A stretch of 64,000 nt of DNA from Wolfiporia cocos (lineage: Eukaryota; Basidiomycota; Agaricomycetes; Polyporales; Phaeolaceae): assembly GCA_029448655.1 (NCBI GenBank), contig JACCLO010000011.1, forward strand, positions 1,984,001 through 2,048,000, given 5' to 3'. This document shows positions 48,843 through 59,325 of the stretch, piece after piece (position 1 is the first letter of the stretch; each line of letters starts with the position of its first letter). The position numbers and the translations under genes are program-made. The notes beneath the pieces are model-generated. The model ran no database searches and was not told the origin of the DNA. It saw nothing but the letters and a program-made list of their open reading frames with translations.

Positions 48843-48972
48843 AGTCTCGATCAGACACTCTACAGTGGTGTGGCTGCGCCACAGACACAGCCGAGCGGAG
48901 ATCAAAAAACCAAAGACAATGAACTGCTGTAGAGCATCTGGTGGATTTTGCTAGGGCGGATGTAGGTGACCC
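48843..48972 (+). repeat. structured repeat, copy 2
   Basis: 48852-48865 (CAGACACTCTACAG) can pair with 48927-48940 (CTGTAGAGCATCTG), 12 of 14 positions, although its sequence differs from copy 1 at 41672-41762. Inner hairpin GTGG/CCAC near 48868-48882, then GAGATCAAAAAACCAAAGAC, and the same 3' block GGGCGGATGTAGGTGACC. Confidence 0.55.
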
Positions 48973-49367
48973 TATTCCATGACCGCAAGGTGTGCATCTA
49001 CACATCTACGCGTCCTCCCCAAATTGTGATAAATACGTCGCCACATGCTCGCTGTATTCTAGCACATACATGCCAATAGATGACACAAGCAACACCTCAA
49101 GCAACTGCTCAGGGGAATATGACTCATGTGAAAGTGTATTCCTGATCTGAGGCTACTCAAGGCATATAAGGCCAAGACGAGTCTGGGGTGCTACCCTGCT
49201 TGTCGGCCAGTATATATGCTATTCTACTGTTTGTACATTGTTTGGCAACTGTACAGTTATTACGTAAGCTGATAGTCCGTTGAGTAAGGTAAACCCTATA
49301 ATGGGTGTAGGTACACAGCACAGAGTGTCCGGGGGTCTGGTAACACGTGATAGGGTGTCAGGGGGTC

Positions 49368-50348
49368 TGACACAAGCTTATCTTGTGGGACTCACCACCT
49401 TATGGGTCTTCTCAGATAGACGGTGAGGGGTTAGATAGGCAAGCAGCAGGAGATGAGTGGTCTTCTACGGCGGTAGCCGAGAAGAATAGAACTAAGATAT
49501 CAAGACGTCTAGTCTTGGTCTTAAATATGTACAGGGTGAGAACACGTGCTACTAACTAGTGTGTCTGCCCTAAAGGAACGGTCAGTGCGCCCTAACGGCG
49601 TTATGCTGACGTATACACTACTCTAAGAGACTGTGGGACGGCCGGTAATGGCCGGGCCAATAGGAATAAAGAGAGTGGTGGTGACACCTTGCGGTGGACA
49701 TGTGGAACGCGGGCGCAGCCCGGGTATAGAGAAGGCCGGTTGTACTGGTACCTTGAGGGACTATGGCTATTCGCCAGGCCCTTGCTGACTCAGGCCGAGA
49801 AGGCCGAGTGGGATGCCAGAAGCCGGTGATATGAGCGGACCGGTGGTGGCGTGAGAGCGAGGCTTTGCGGCTGGCTCGGAGATATGGCAACGCCGGCGTG
49901 AGAAGCACGGAGGTTGCAGCCGGGGCTAGAAGCCCGGAGGTAGGACTGTGCCGGTGACGGGAAGTCCGGGGGTTGCATAAGGCCGGTGATAGAAGCGTGT
50001 GCTGTTGAGAGAAGCACGGAGCTTAGGAAGTGCCGGTGATGCATGTGGTGGTCGTTAGGCTTCTCAGCGTATTAGACCGGTGATGGCGGGAGCTTAGTCA
50101 GCTGTTGTGCCATGTTGCCATTATTATGCGAGTGGCGCTCGCTGACGTAGAGAGCCTGGTCGACTTGTGGACTCTAGACTCTGGTCATGTGTTTGGTTAA
50201 GGCCTATTCGGCCGTAAGGTTCCGTTATAATACCTCGGCAGGTGCGGCATGGTGGGATAAGTCCCGGATAACTTCGTAGAGGCTTGGATAAGGCCAGAAT
50301 TGGTGCTATAATTGCGCAAAAAATGTGCTATGTCCCAAATCTGTGACA
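49368..50348 (+). mobile_element. solo LTR-like element (TGACACAA start, 981 bp)
   Basis: The start hairpin is GACACAAG-CTTAT-CTTGTGGGAC, the end GTCCCAAATCTGTGACA, and the target-site duplication GGGTC (49363-49367, 50349-50353). CTTCTACGGC/GCCGAGAAG at about 49470-49492 precedes AGAATAGAACTAAG and a degenerate TATA. Its ends mix features of family A (start) and the 51816 family (3' end). Confidence 0.85.
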
Positions 50349-51098
50349 GGGTCTTGACACATGACTGCATAGGCACGTGCTTAGATAAGATAAGGGTTTC
50401 AGGCTCTAGTCGCTAGTCGCTGGCTAGGTGAAAGAAATCGGCTTGTGACAGTACCCCCTCTTCTAGCTGCATGTCCCCACGCCCAGCAATCATATCACAA
50501 GACGCGCAGCGGACCCAATGCAACGCGCTTATGAGTGGTGTTATAGACCACTCCCCCAAAAGGGCTACGATAACAGCTTGGCTGTTATCAAGGGTCCGGC
50601 TATATCTGCAGTTCAGATTCCCACTGTCACAGATTTTACCGGCAATCCCAGACCGGCGTCTATGGAGACATACGTCTAGCACCCCTTAGCCAAAAGGGCC
50701 ACTATAACAGCGTTGCTGTTATAGCTGGGACTCACTATATGTGTAGTTCATATTCCCACGCTGGGCGCTTGCCCTTAGGTATTTGGCTTATACCATTGCG
50801 CGGTTATGCCTTATGGTATATTGTGCCACTGGGGTTTCCAAGCCCCAAATATTCTGTGACACCCACGCTTAGCGTCTACAGGTAGCCTTGTTCAGGTTAT
50901 ACCCACGTATTCCCTCTGTATACCCTAGTTAATTACTCCGTAACGTCCAGATGCCTTTACAGGTATAATCTGTGACAAATCACCTTGCACAGGTTTTGGT
51001 CTATTTGACAGGAATGGTTGTGTTTGTGTTTCTGACAGATGTATGGGTCTGCCATCTGTATGGTATACTGCATGGGGTAGATCCAGCCCGGGTTGTTG
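50349..51098. repeat. repeat-derived spacer with two palindromic tandem units
   Basis: Around 50446-50466 an LTR-like end (GGCTTGTGACA) is followed by GTACCCCCTCTTCTAG, which recurs at 62702-62717 (TAACCCCCTCTTCTAA) after another LTR end. Two similar units, about 50555-50624 and 50690-50759, each hold a palindrome (GATAACAGC/GCTGTTATC at 50569-50589; CTATAACAGC/GCTGTTATAG at 50702-50724) and end in TCAKATTCCCAC. A further palindrome TATACCAT/ATGGTATA lies at about 50790-50820. No gene. Confidence 0.5.
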
Positions 51099-51626
51099 TG
51101 ACACAGACTTACACGTCTGTGTGACCGGCCCAGCCGGGAACCTCTAAGTCCTGTGGTCAAGCATTCGACCTAGCGCAAGGCGCTGCTTCAGGGTCGCCAG
51201 GCGCTGCAGACTAGCAAGACGAAGATGGAGAAGTTGCAGGGTGGACCAGCGCATGCAGAGTGGTGAAGAAAGGGGCCAAGCCCAGTTGTCCAAAATCTAA
51301 GAGATGGGTTATAAGACCCATCTCACTACCCTTATGTACATGTGAGCGCATGTTGCCAGTAATGGCTGCCCTAAACGATGTGGCCCGTGCGGCGTATCTA
51401 AGGGAACGTGCCAGACTGTAACTAGTGACAGGGAAGTGACCGTGATGCAGGTAGGCGCGAGCGCGCGCTACCCCGGAGCGCTAATCTACTGAGTCAGGTG
51501 ATCTGCTACGGTATGGGATGGACACGGAGGTGGAGTAGGGGTACGGTGCGGATGCAGCTCGACTCGTCCGCAGGTAAGAACCTACAGGGGGATGCCGTTA
51601 GAACCCCTCCGGGTGTTTCTGTGACA
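51099..51626 (+). mobile_element. solo LTR-like element, family B
   Basis: The start hairpin is GACACAGAC-TTACAC-GTCTGTGTG, the end TTCTGTGACA, and the target-site duplication TGTTG (51094-51098, 51627-51631). The promoter hairpin GAGATGGGT/ACCCATCTC at 51301-51324 is followed by CTTATGTACATG and GCCCTAAAC..GGCCCGTGCGGC. 528 bp. Confidence 0.85.
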
Positions 51627-51815
51627 TGTTGGGTATTGTGGATTCTATGCATTGTCCCACTTGTATTCCATATTGAATTAACGAGTCTGTGGATTACAGA
51701 ACCAGAAGTTCCTGGTGATGAGCTGCTTTGGGTAGATATAGAAGGGTATTCTTGCATCCTTTAGCAGCGTGATGTCTACATTGTCGTGAACTATGAATTC
51801 GTTCAGGTTCCGCCT

Positions 51816-52511
51816 TGACACAAACTAGTTGTGGGACTCACATATAGACCTTGTTAAGCGTTGAAGACGTTTGAAGGGCTGGTGAGGAGAACTAGAGAGC
51901 GCAGCGGAATGGTGTGTAACGTTGCGAATGCAGAGAACAAATCTAAGGTCTTAGCGTGCTGCTAAGCCTACTTATATACATCTGTGTAGAGCAGTCCCTA
52001 GAGGGCTGCCCTGAAGTACCGGGTCTGTGTGTAGGGCACAAAGGAACGGTGAAGTCAACTATCTACAGTGACCAAGTGCGCCGGTAATGGCTGCACCAAT
52101 CATAGGAGTTGTTTGGGACGTAGGTCCGTGTTGTGGAAGTGGCTGTTGCTACGTTAGTAAGCCAAGCATGTGATAACTATATACCGGTATTGGGATATGA
52201 GTAATCTAGGTGCTATTGGCATGTGATAACGAGCGGGCTGCTTATACGTCTGTAATGACATATACTGGTATCGGGATATAAGTAAGATGTGTGACTTCGG
52301 AGATTAGTCCGCTGAGTCATTGACGCGTACAAGCGTGTTGTTTACGTGTTGTTATGGACAGTGGACGTGTAACGCGTTGTATACGTGTTGTTTGGTTTGG
52401 TGTACATGTAGATGGGCGCTTACTCAGCGTAAACGTCTACGGGCTTGTAGAAATACCAATAAAATAGGTAAAAATACGGGAAAAATAGTGGCATGTCCCA
52501 AATCTGTGACA
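51816..52511 (+). mobile_element. solo LTR-like element (TGACACAA family)
   Basis: TGACACAAACTAGTTGTGGG start, CCCAAATCTGTGACA end, flanks CGCCT/CACCT (4 of 5). The TATA is TTATATACATC near 51970. 696 bp; related to the minus-strand copies 43320-43976 and 62009-62654. Confidence 0.75.
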
Positions 52512-52615
52512 CACCTGAGTTCCATGGCAGTTGCTTTTCTATCGAGGTCTTCCCACTCGGGGTCCCATTCAGTGTGTCTGTTTTTCTACTGATGGCCCGG
52601 AGTGGTAGGTCTGTC

Positions 52616-52870
52616 TGTCACAGATTTATCTGGGGCTTACAGCATTTTTCCTATGATTATAGCAATTTATCCGGGATTTACATGTCTAACTACAAGTTAT
52701 CTACGGGGTAACTCCCATTGCCATAACTCAAGTCCTTAACTGGGCTTATTGCTTACGTCAGCACTAAACACGCTACTAAGCACAACCGACAAAGCATAAC
52801 ACGCTAGTCAAGACTAATGACCACATCGCTATGGCAACGTGCATCGCTGTGCCCTTATCGCTGTTACGGT
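52616..52870 (-). mobile_element. truncated family A LTR fragment
   Basis: Starts TGTCACAGATTTATCTGGGG, the reverse of the family A 3' end, and can be followed through TCTAACTACAAGTTATC and the GCATCGCTGTGCC segment to about 52870, where similarity ends. The remaining two-thirds are missing. Confidence 0.6.
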
Positions 52871-53471
52871 TATTTTGATTTTTCGAATATCGACAGAACT
52901 CACCATAGGACGAATACGATACAGGGACTTGTTGCGCAACCAACTCCCCCTGGCTACTCGTGATCATACTGGGCTCATCCCCAGTTGTATTAGGCTAAAG
53001 GGCTCGTTTCATCTTTGGCAGATCCAACTCTGCCACCGTTTCATGTTCATTGTTTATTAGCTGATAGATGGCGTTCAACCGCCATCATTCCTATCTATCG
53101 TCTCGGATATATCACTACATACCTATCAAACGTTTGGCACTATAGCGTAGATAGTATCGGTGACATCTGGGACAGGCTTGACCCCTAAAACCTAACGTAG
53201 TATATAAACTCATGTATTTACTGTCAAGGCTCTTCAGCTCGACCTTGTTGTACAAACAAGAAGTCTTATACTCGTTCTCAAACGTAGGAAACTACGCTCA
53301 GTATTTTTCACTCGAGCAACCGAACGACTAAGTCCTCGAAGTGCACACTGACTTCTCGGACTTAGGCGAGTCTTATATTCTATTAGACTTGCACTTGAAC
53401 AGATTATATCCTCTAACGCGTATTGGATATTAACCGATCTCCTAAGGACTTCACTTAGGACCCGAAGGCAT
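52871..53471. other. 3' flank of the transposase gene, nothing recognised
   Basis: AT-rich sequence with a TATATAAAC motif near 53205. It may be the terminal part of the transposon carrying the MULE-like gene, but I could not find its terminal inverted repeats. Confidence 0.25.
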
Positions 53472-53614
53472 CTAACGAGTATTTGCCTTGCATACGGCGA
53501 CGTGCCTACGTGCAGAAGAACGATCTATATTTGCGACTCGAATATACGAACGGGTATTCAACCGGTAACATATAAACACATCAAACCGTAGACGATTTCC
53601 TGACTGCTGCCATT

Positions 53615-54159
53615 TGTCACAGACCGAAAGGTCTTGACGTCGCTCCTTATTTTTACAGATTTATTGTAGGTTTCCTAGGCTCTGTGCGAGCACCCTAGCC
53701 CTCCATGTGACTGTACCAGCGCTACGCGCCAGCCAGCGCCTCCGTAGATAGATTAGATAAGATGACCATAGAGACTAGTGCCTGGTCAGTGCTAGGTCTC
53801 TACATCACCTGACGTATGTACATGACGACGCCCCTTAGCTACGCCATCACAGGCAGCACAGACCATGTTGTTTAGTGTAGGCTATAGTACTGCGCTGCAC
53901 CCCATGTATATAACCTTAGCATTCTGAGGGTTACACCTCAGAACTAATAATCTCATTGCTGGGCACCAAGGCCCCTTTGACTCAGCCCTCTGTGTGCCAG
54001 ACTCCCCTCTCCTCTCCTCCTCCTTGCTAGTCTGCTGGTTAGCGCCTACGGCGGCATCGATGTTACAACGGTACGCCTTGGCCTTCCCTCACAGGACGAC
54101 CTTGGCGTATGGTAGAGAGCTTAGGGCTCTGGTGTATCACGGCAAGTAGCATTGTGATA
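53615..54159 (-). mobile_element. solo LTR-like element, 550-bp family with TATCACA start
   Basis: Reverse orientation: TGTCACAGACC..GGTCTTGAC at one end, TATCACGGCAAGTAGCATTG and TGATA at the other. Target-site duplication CCATT (53610-53614, 54160-54164). The promoter hairpin TTCTGAGG/CCTCAGAA at 53922-53943 lies next to ATGTATATAAC. Sister copy at 60887-61440. Inserted in the transposase gene. Confidence 0.85.
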
Positions 54160-54975
54160 CCATTGGGGTATGTACTTGCGCTTCAGGATCCCATTGAAGT
54201 GTTCAAGATGGTTTGTAGTTGGCAAAATAGCAGATACGGGGCGATTTAGGATCATCACCGCTATGTCACGACCATGCTGTGACCAAGAGAACCACATTGA
54301 ATGATCCATCCAGGTGTCATTCAAGTATTGCATGAACTTGATGGCAGCAATTACATCCTTCTTTGCTGCCGGTGTACTGCTTGCAAGAACTTGTTTTTCA
54401 GTTGCAATCATATCCACAGCATGTGAATGGTCAATGGTAGATAATAGGCTATAATGTATTCAGATCTCCTTGTTGAGATATCACAAGGAATATTAGTGCT
54501 TACCCAACTTCAAGGGCTTTGAGGCGCCCAATGATATGGGCATGCCAGAATGACGAGATCCCACGTACTGGAAACAGCTGTTTACAACGATTTGTCCAGC
54601 ACTGTCGTACATGAAACTTGCATAATAAGAGCAAGATACTGGGCCATACTCTGATGAGTGCGCCTTGTTCCTTTGTGTCAGTGTCTGTCATTGCAGTACG
54701 GGGCTTAAATGGGGTAGTTGGTCGCTGCATAGTGAGATAGGTCTGCCATGATGTCAACAACCAGGTGAGGATTTCTGTATTGTATCCAGCATGAGTTGCT
54801 TGGTTCCCACTTGGTGCTAAGAATAAGAACATTGCAACGGGAACACCTTTGTGACGGTCATCAACACCCATTGCAACGAATAGGAGCAATCTCGAAGAGC
54901 AAACTCCAAAGGTTCCATCGAAGATCAGCTGAGATTCATGAACAAATGCCCAAGCTGCATCATCCATGTCCTGAG

Positions 54976-55902
54976 TGTCACAGATTTATCTGGGGCTTAC
55001 AGCATTTTTCCTACGATTATAGCAATTTATTCGGGATTTATACGTCTAACTACACGTTATCTACGGGTTAACTCCCATTGCCATACGACAAGCTCTTTAC
55101 TGGGCTTATCAACCACATGACCAGCTTACATAATGCTACGGTACCTGCCGGTCCAATAGCAACACTACAGCTACGTCATAGGTCTCGCCCGTTAGAGCAA
55201 GACCAGCCACATCATAAGATCTTAGATCATAATAATAGGTCAAGTGCGGCACGCTCGCATAATAATGTCCACAACACCAAACATCGCCACCAAGCAATGT
55301 TCTATTGGGTCGGCCTCCTCGGCTTCCCACGTCATAAGATCCTTGATCATAATGACACCTCAGGCGCGGCACGCGTTCGCATAATTATGTCAACACGACC
55401 ATACAGCATAATATTAGCAACAAGGCAATATCGCTATAGGTCTGGCCTTATTGGCCATCTATACCCGGGCTGTGCCCACGTTTAGCAAGATAAATAATAA
55501 ACCTCCTCTCTTACTATTGGTGCGGCCATTACCGGCCCACACGGCCATTGTAGATAGGATCACAAACAAAGTAGATAAGATAAGCTTTGCCCATTGGCAA
55601 AGCCGCATAACCCGGAAAGGTAGTACTATACAGTAGCACATGACCTCTCCGCATACATGTAGTTAAGTAGGAGCCAAGCGCTCCATACTTCAGTTCTATT
55701 CTATCGTCTTCACCCTGAGTGCCCATAGGCGGAGTACCATAGGTACTCCCCGGCGGACTACTATCAGTAGTCCCAAGCATTCTCGGCTACGCCGCTGCGC
55801 TACTTCCATTAGCAACTGCTGCACTGGGTCCATCTTCCTCGTCTAGTCGCCCTACTACCTAAGGATAGCGACTAGGTGAGTCCCACAGGTAGATCTGTGT
55901 CA
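54976..55902 (-). mobile_element. solo LTR-like element, family A
   Basis: TGTCACAGATTTATCTGGGG at the left end, GAGTCCCACAGGTAGATCTG and TGTCA at the right. Target-site duplication CTGAG (54971-54975, 55903-55907). 927 bp. Its removal joins ..CISTQ to DMDDAAW in the transposase frame. Confidence 0.87.
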
Positions 55903-55951
55903 CTGAGTGGAGATGCAGACCTCAAAGCATTTGGAGCGGTTGCTGCGGCTG

Positions 55952-56353
55952 TATCACAGTGCTACTTACTGTGATACTAGACGCAGAGCCTAACGTCTAT
56001 GCACTATTGTATGTGCAGGGAGACCCTCAGGGCGACCGGTGAGGCGAAGGCTCTAGCAGACTAGCACGCGCAATATGAAGCAGAGGCGCATTGGGCGCAA
56101 TAGATGAGAATCTAAAGGATGAGGATACGTCCTCATCCCTACCGCATTATATACATAATGGCGCGCTTATTGTACACTAGCTACCTTGCCCTAAAGAGGG
56201 TCTGTGCGCATAAGGCGCACAGACGTAACGCTGTAACTAGTGACGCTGTCATGTGCTATTGTGACCGTGGTCTACATACCCTTGTCTTATCTCTACAAGA
56301 TCTTATCTAAAGTCAGGTGAATATGAAAAGGAATGCCACACCGTTCTGTGACA
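55952..56353 (+). mobile_element. solo LTR-like element, 400-bp family
   Basis: TATCACAG..CTGTGATA start hairpin, TTCTGTGACA end, target-site duplication GGCTG (55947-55951, 56354-56358). The promoter hairpin GGATGAGGA/TCCTCATCC at 56117-56138, then TTATATACAT and GCCCTAAAG..GTCTGTGCGC. 402 bp, the shortest complete copy. Inserted in the transposase gene. Confidence 0.87.
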
Positions 56354-57043
56354 GGCTGTTGTAATGAAATATAGCAGAACGGAGTTCCGGTTTGTGGTCT
56401 CTGTGGCTCGGATCAAGCCAATGCTCGATATTGTACTCTGGCGGGGTTGTGACATCAATGCCACATGCACGTAGATGACGTCGGTACTGTGACGCAAAGT
56501 TGGTTTGTAGAAGCTCAAAACGGAAGTTCGCACTTTGCGCATCTGTTGAAGCTTGGTCCCGGTAGGCACAATTTGCAAGCATTTTGACGTTCTTCATCTG
56601 TACAGCAGTGATACTGCCAATCCAACACATTAGCAGTTGAATATAGTAGTTAGATTGGTACCAACTTTGCACCCTCCGACAGCTGCTTGAGTGCAACTTC
56701 AAATACATGTGGATGAATTGGTACCGGTGGTAGACGTGTCATAACAGCCCTCGCGCAGTCATCATTGTGTGTTCAATAACCAACAATGCATCTGACCTCG
56801 CCATTGCTCCCCTGGAAAGTCAGGTCCGCATGCACGGGACACCCCGTGAAGTCATAAGGGGCTCGGCGGTCCCATTCTTTGGACGATGGCACTGCAAGTG
56901 GTTCTTTCTGGACCTGCTGCTTTGTCGCAATCTTATGTCGAGCTTCTATGTCATATCCACAGTTGCTTATATCAATGAGCTAATGTTTCTGTAAGAAAAG
57001 CAATAATAGCACGTATATTCACCACTGATATAAAACTCGATAT

Positions 57044-57297
57044 TGACACAATACTCACTTGTTGATATTGATATGTTTGAGGCAAAGGGTTATGAAGCGA
57101 GTTTAGAGTGCAGATAGCTTGTTAGGCTGAAGATGCTTGTCGAATAGATGAACTAGTCTGAGTCCTAAGCGGCTCAGAGTACTGGTATATATACATGTAG
57201 GGTAAGACCCTAGTTACCGTAGATAAGACTAATGGTACCACTACACGGGCATGTGATAAGTACGACCGAGCATGAGTAATATGCCGGCCGGGAATTG
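57044..57297 (+). mobile_element. 5' part of an LTR-like element, interrupted
   Basis: Begins TGACACAATACTCACTTGTTG and has the hairpin TCTGAG/CTCAGA at 57157-57178 and TATATATACATGTAG. It runs into LTR 57298-57849. A few bases of its 3' end (AATTGTCA) follow that nested LTR. I could not match its own target-site duplication. Confidence 0.5.
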
Positions 57298-57849
57298 TGA
57301 CACAGTCGTACCTGACTGTGGGACCGCGCTAGCGGGGAACCTCTAACGTCCTAAGTCTAACGTCCGCAGCGACCGTAGCAAAGGCGAGGCGGCTGTCGAG
57401 GCTGTATCGAGCAGCTACCAGGCTAGCAAGTCGAGAGGGTGACAACGAGGAGTTGGGCCCAGCACGCGCAGACGCAGGGAGTCATGTAGAAAGGGGCCTG
57501 CAGCCCATTGCCGAGAATCTTAAAGATGAGGGATAAGCCCCATCTTCCTACGCCTTATATACATGTGTATCAAGCCTGTAATGGCTGCCCTAAAGAGATG
57601 GCCTGTGCGCCGCAGCGCTACAGCCGACCGGAGTCATGTTACTCTAGGGGTCCACGTGACTAGCTACCATCCGTAACATGTAACGTAACGTAGTGACCGT
57701 GAGTGTACGTACGCGCGCTACCCCTAGCGCCTTCGGCGTATGCCGGCATCAGCGCACCGCTGGTAATCTAATCCACTGGGTCTGGCGTCTAACGTAAGAG
57801 GGAGACGCGGAGGTGCTTACTCCTGAAGCTGGGCATGCCACAGCGAACA
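57298..57849 (+). mobile_element. solo LTR-like element, family B
   Basis: The start hairpin is GACACAGTC-GTACCT-GACTGTGGGAC. The 3' end is degenerate (GCGAACA). Target-site duplication AATTG (57293-57297, 57850-57854). The promoter hairpin AAGATGAGG/CCCCATCTT at 57533-57556 has one mismatch, and is followed by TTATATACATG and GCCCTAAAG..GGCCTGTGCGC. Confidence 0.75.
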
Positions 57850-57854
57850 AATTG

Positions 57855-58096
57855 TCATTGGGCTGACTGTAGATCAGTAAGCGGCAGGTGATATAACAAC
57901 ATCATGGTCTAGGCATGGAACGTCGGGGAAACTGGTGGAAGCCGGTGGAAACGTATGGAACGTTCTTGTTATCTACGAGATATGATATGACGTGTGTATG
58001 AGATAAGATAAGATAAGATAAGGGTCACGTGATATGTAAGGGTTAGTTTTGTATGTTATCGTATGGTTTAACGGGGCCTTGGTTGTAATAATGCGC
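57855..58096. other. spacer with GATAA microsatellite
   Basis: Contains four tandem GATAA units at 58002-58022. The GGAAACNGGTGGAAGCC-type repeats at 57925-57965 are also irregularly tandem. No gene. Confidence 0.4.
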
Positions 58097-58698
58097 TATG
58101 TCACAATACCTTGTGACCATACCCCTCCGCCGCCTACTACTCAACGTCCAATGATGTTAGTCCCTAGTACCCCCTCTCGACCAAAGGGCTTGATGGGCGA
58201 CGCTGACCCAAATACTCTTCTGGGTCATTCCTCAACGCCTAAGTCCCTGCTTACTAGTTGCATCCCTAGACTAAGTCGACGAAGGGTCACCACACCTAAG
58301 TCGAGGTCGAGGTACGTCAACAGACTAGCAAGCGTCTTAAAGGGAGAGCGCGCAGGATGGAGTATAGGTGCCCTAAGGCATGGTACAAATTGATGAGTCT
58401 GAGGTATCACCTCAGACTCTAAGGCTTATATACATCACAGTAGCGCTGTAGTCCTAAGTAATAGCCCTTGCCCTAAAGCGATGTGGCCTGTGCGCACGTG
58501 CCTAACAGTCAGAGCCTGGAACGCTTATGTAACACTGTGATATACTATCTTATCTACTCTACAGAGACGCGCATTATCTACTGTAAGTAACATGCCGCTG
58601 TAGGACGGTCACGTGCCTTTGTTGTCAAGAGTCGAGGGTTCGACCCCAGCGAAAGGCGTTCTGTAATAAAATAAGATAACATCACGAAAACTGTGACA
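58097..58698 (+). mobile_element. LTR-like element, 600 bp
   Basis: Start hairpin GTCACAATAC-CTTGTGAC, end AAACTGTGACA. The promoter hairpin AGTCTGAGGT/ACCTCAGACT at 58396-58418 precedes CTTATATACATC and GCCCTAAAG..GGCCTGTGCGC. A box-B-like GGGTTCGACCCC lies near 58633. Flanking 5-mers do not match convincingly, so the exact 5' boundary is open. Confidence 0.6.
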
Positions 58699-58901
58699 GA
58701 CGCAGTCAAGTAGTGTCTGAGCGCAGCGAGGTAAGGTGGTAGAGTAGGTCTTAGTGACCCATGATAGATTGAACAGTCTGAGGAGTAAGCCTCAGACTGG
58801 CGCAGTATATATACATTGAGAGACGCTGTAACTACTGGCTATATGTCTTGCCCTAAAGCAGCGTGGCCTGTGCGCACGCGCCTAATAGTAGACCAGTAAA
58901 C
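58694..58901 (+). mobile_element. 5' part of another LTR-like element
   Basis: Starts TGACAGACGCAG at or within the end of the preceding LTR. Promoter hairpin CAGTCTGAGG/CCTCAGACTG at 58774-58799, then TATATATACATTG and GCCCTAAAG..GGCCTGTGCGC. It is interrupted at 58901 by the minus-strand LTR 58902-59308; its continuation may lie at 59309-59325 and after 59823. Confidence 0.5.
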
Positions 58902-59308
58902 TGTCACAGAGTGTGGCACACCGCCTTGTGCATCAGGTGACCATGTAGATTAGATCGTTAGATAAGATGGGGGCGCCCTTACAGGCGTCACATCATCACA
59001 AGGTCACTAGTAGCACATGATGGTCACAGTAACTACAAGTAGCACATGACGTTGGTGATGGCGCATGGGCCCCTTTAGGGCAAGTAGCCTACAAGTGATT
59101 CATCATGTACTTAGCCAAGCGAGGATTGAGGCTAGCACCTCATCCTCTAGATTCTAGTCATTAGGCTAAGGCCTCTCTGCTACCCTCCATGTGCACTCCT
59201 GCCTGCCCCGTCAACATAGGACCAGGTTGCCTCTGTGTGGCACTCGACTTACAGTCGTTACGCGCACATGCTCTTGGATAGGGGGTCACAGTAAGTAGCA
59301 CCATGACA
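58902..59308 (-). mobile_element. solo LTR-like element, 400-bp family
   Basis: Reverse orientation, TGTCACAGAGTGTGGCACAC to GTCACAGTAAGTAGCACC and ATGACA, the reverse of the TATCACAGTGCTACTTACTG start of 55952-56353. Flanks TAAAC/TAAAT (4 of 5). Imperfect promoter hairpin at 59123-59145. Confidence 0.65.
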
Positions 59309-59325
59309 TAAATGCCTTACATAAT

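Larger units (their letters stand above)
53472..56985 (-). pseudogene. MULE-like transposase gene broken by three LTR insertions
   Basis: DNA transposase of the Mutator-like (MULE domain) type found in basidiomycetes. On the minus strand an N-terminal part (EARHKIATKQQVQKEP, WDRRAPYDFTGCPVHADLTF, then RLPPVPIHPHVFEVALKQL) leads through an intron to AYRDQ, RRHLRACGIDVTTPPEYNIEHWLD and FHYNS. LTR 55952-56353 interrupts here; the frame resumes with RSNRSKCFEVCISTQ, is cut again by LTR 54976-55902, and continues DMDDAAWAF, LIFDGTFGVCSSRLLLFVAMG (first Asp), MTDTDTKEQGAL and LLLCKFHVRQCW (CxxH). LTR 53615-54159 cuts the end at LKRKYIPQW, and SGNRLRFDVFICYR follows beyond it to a stop at 53472-53474. 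Removing each LTR plus one 5-bp duplication keeps the frame. A TGA after RCIVGY is an older lesion. Confidence 0.75.
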
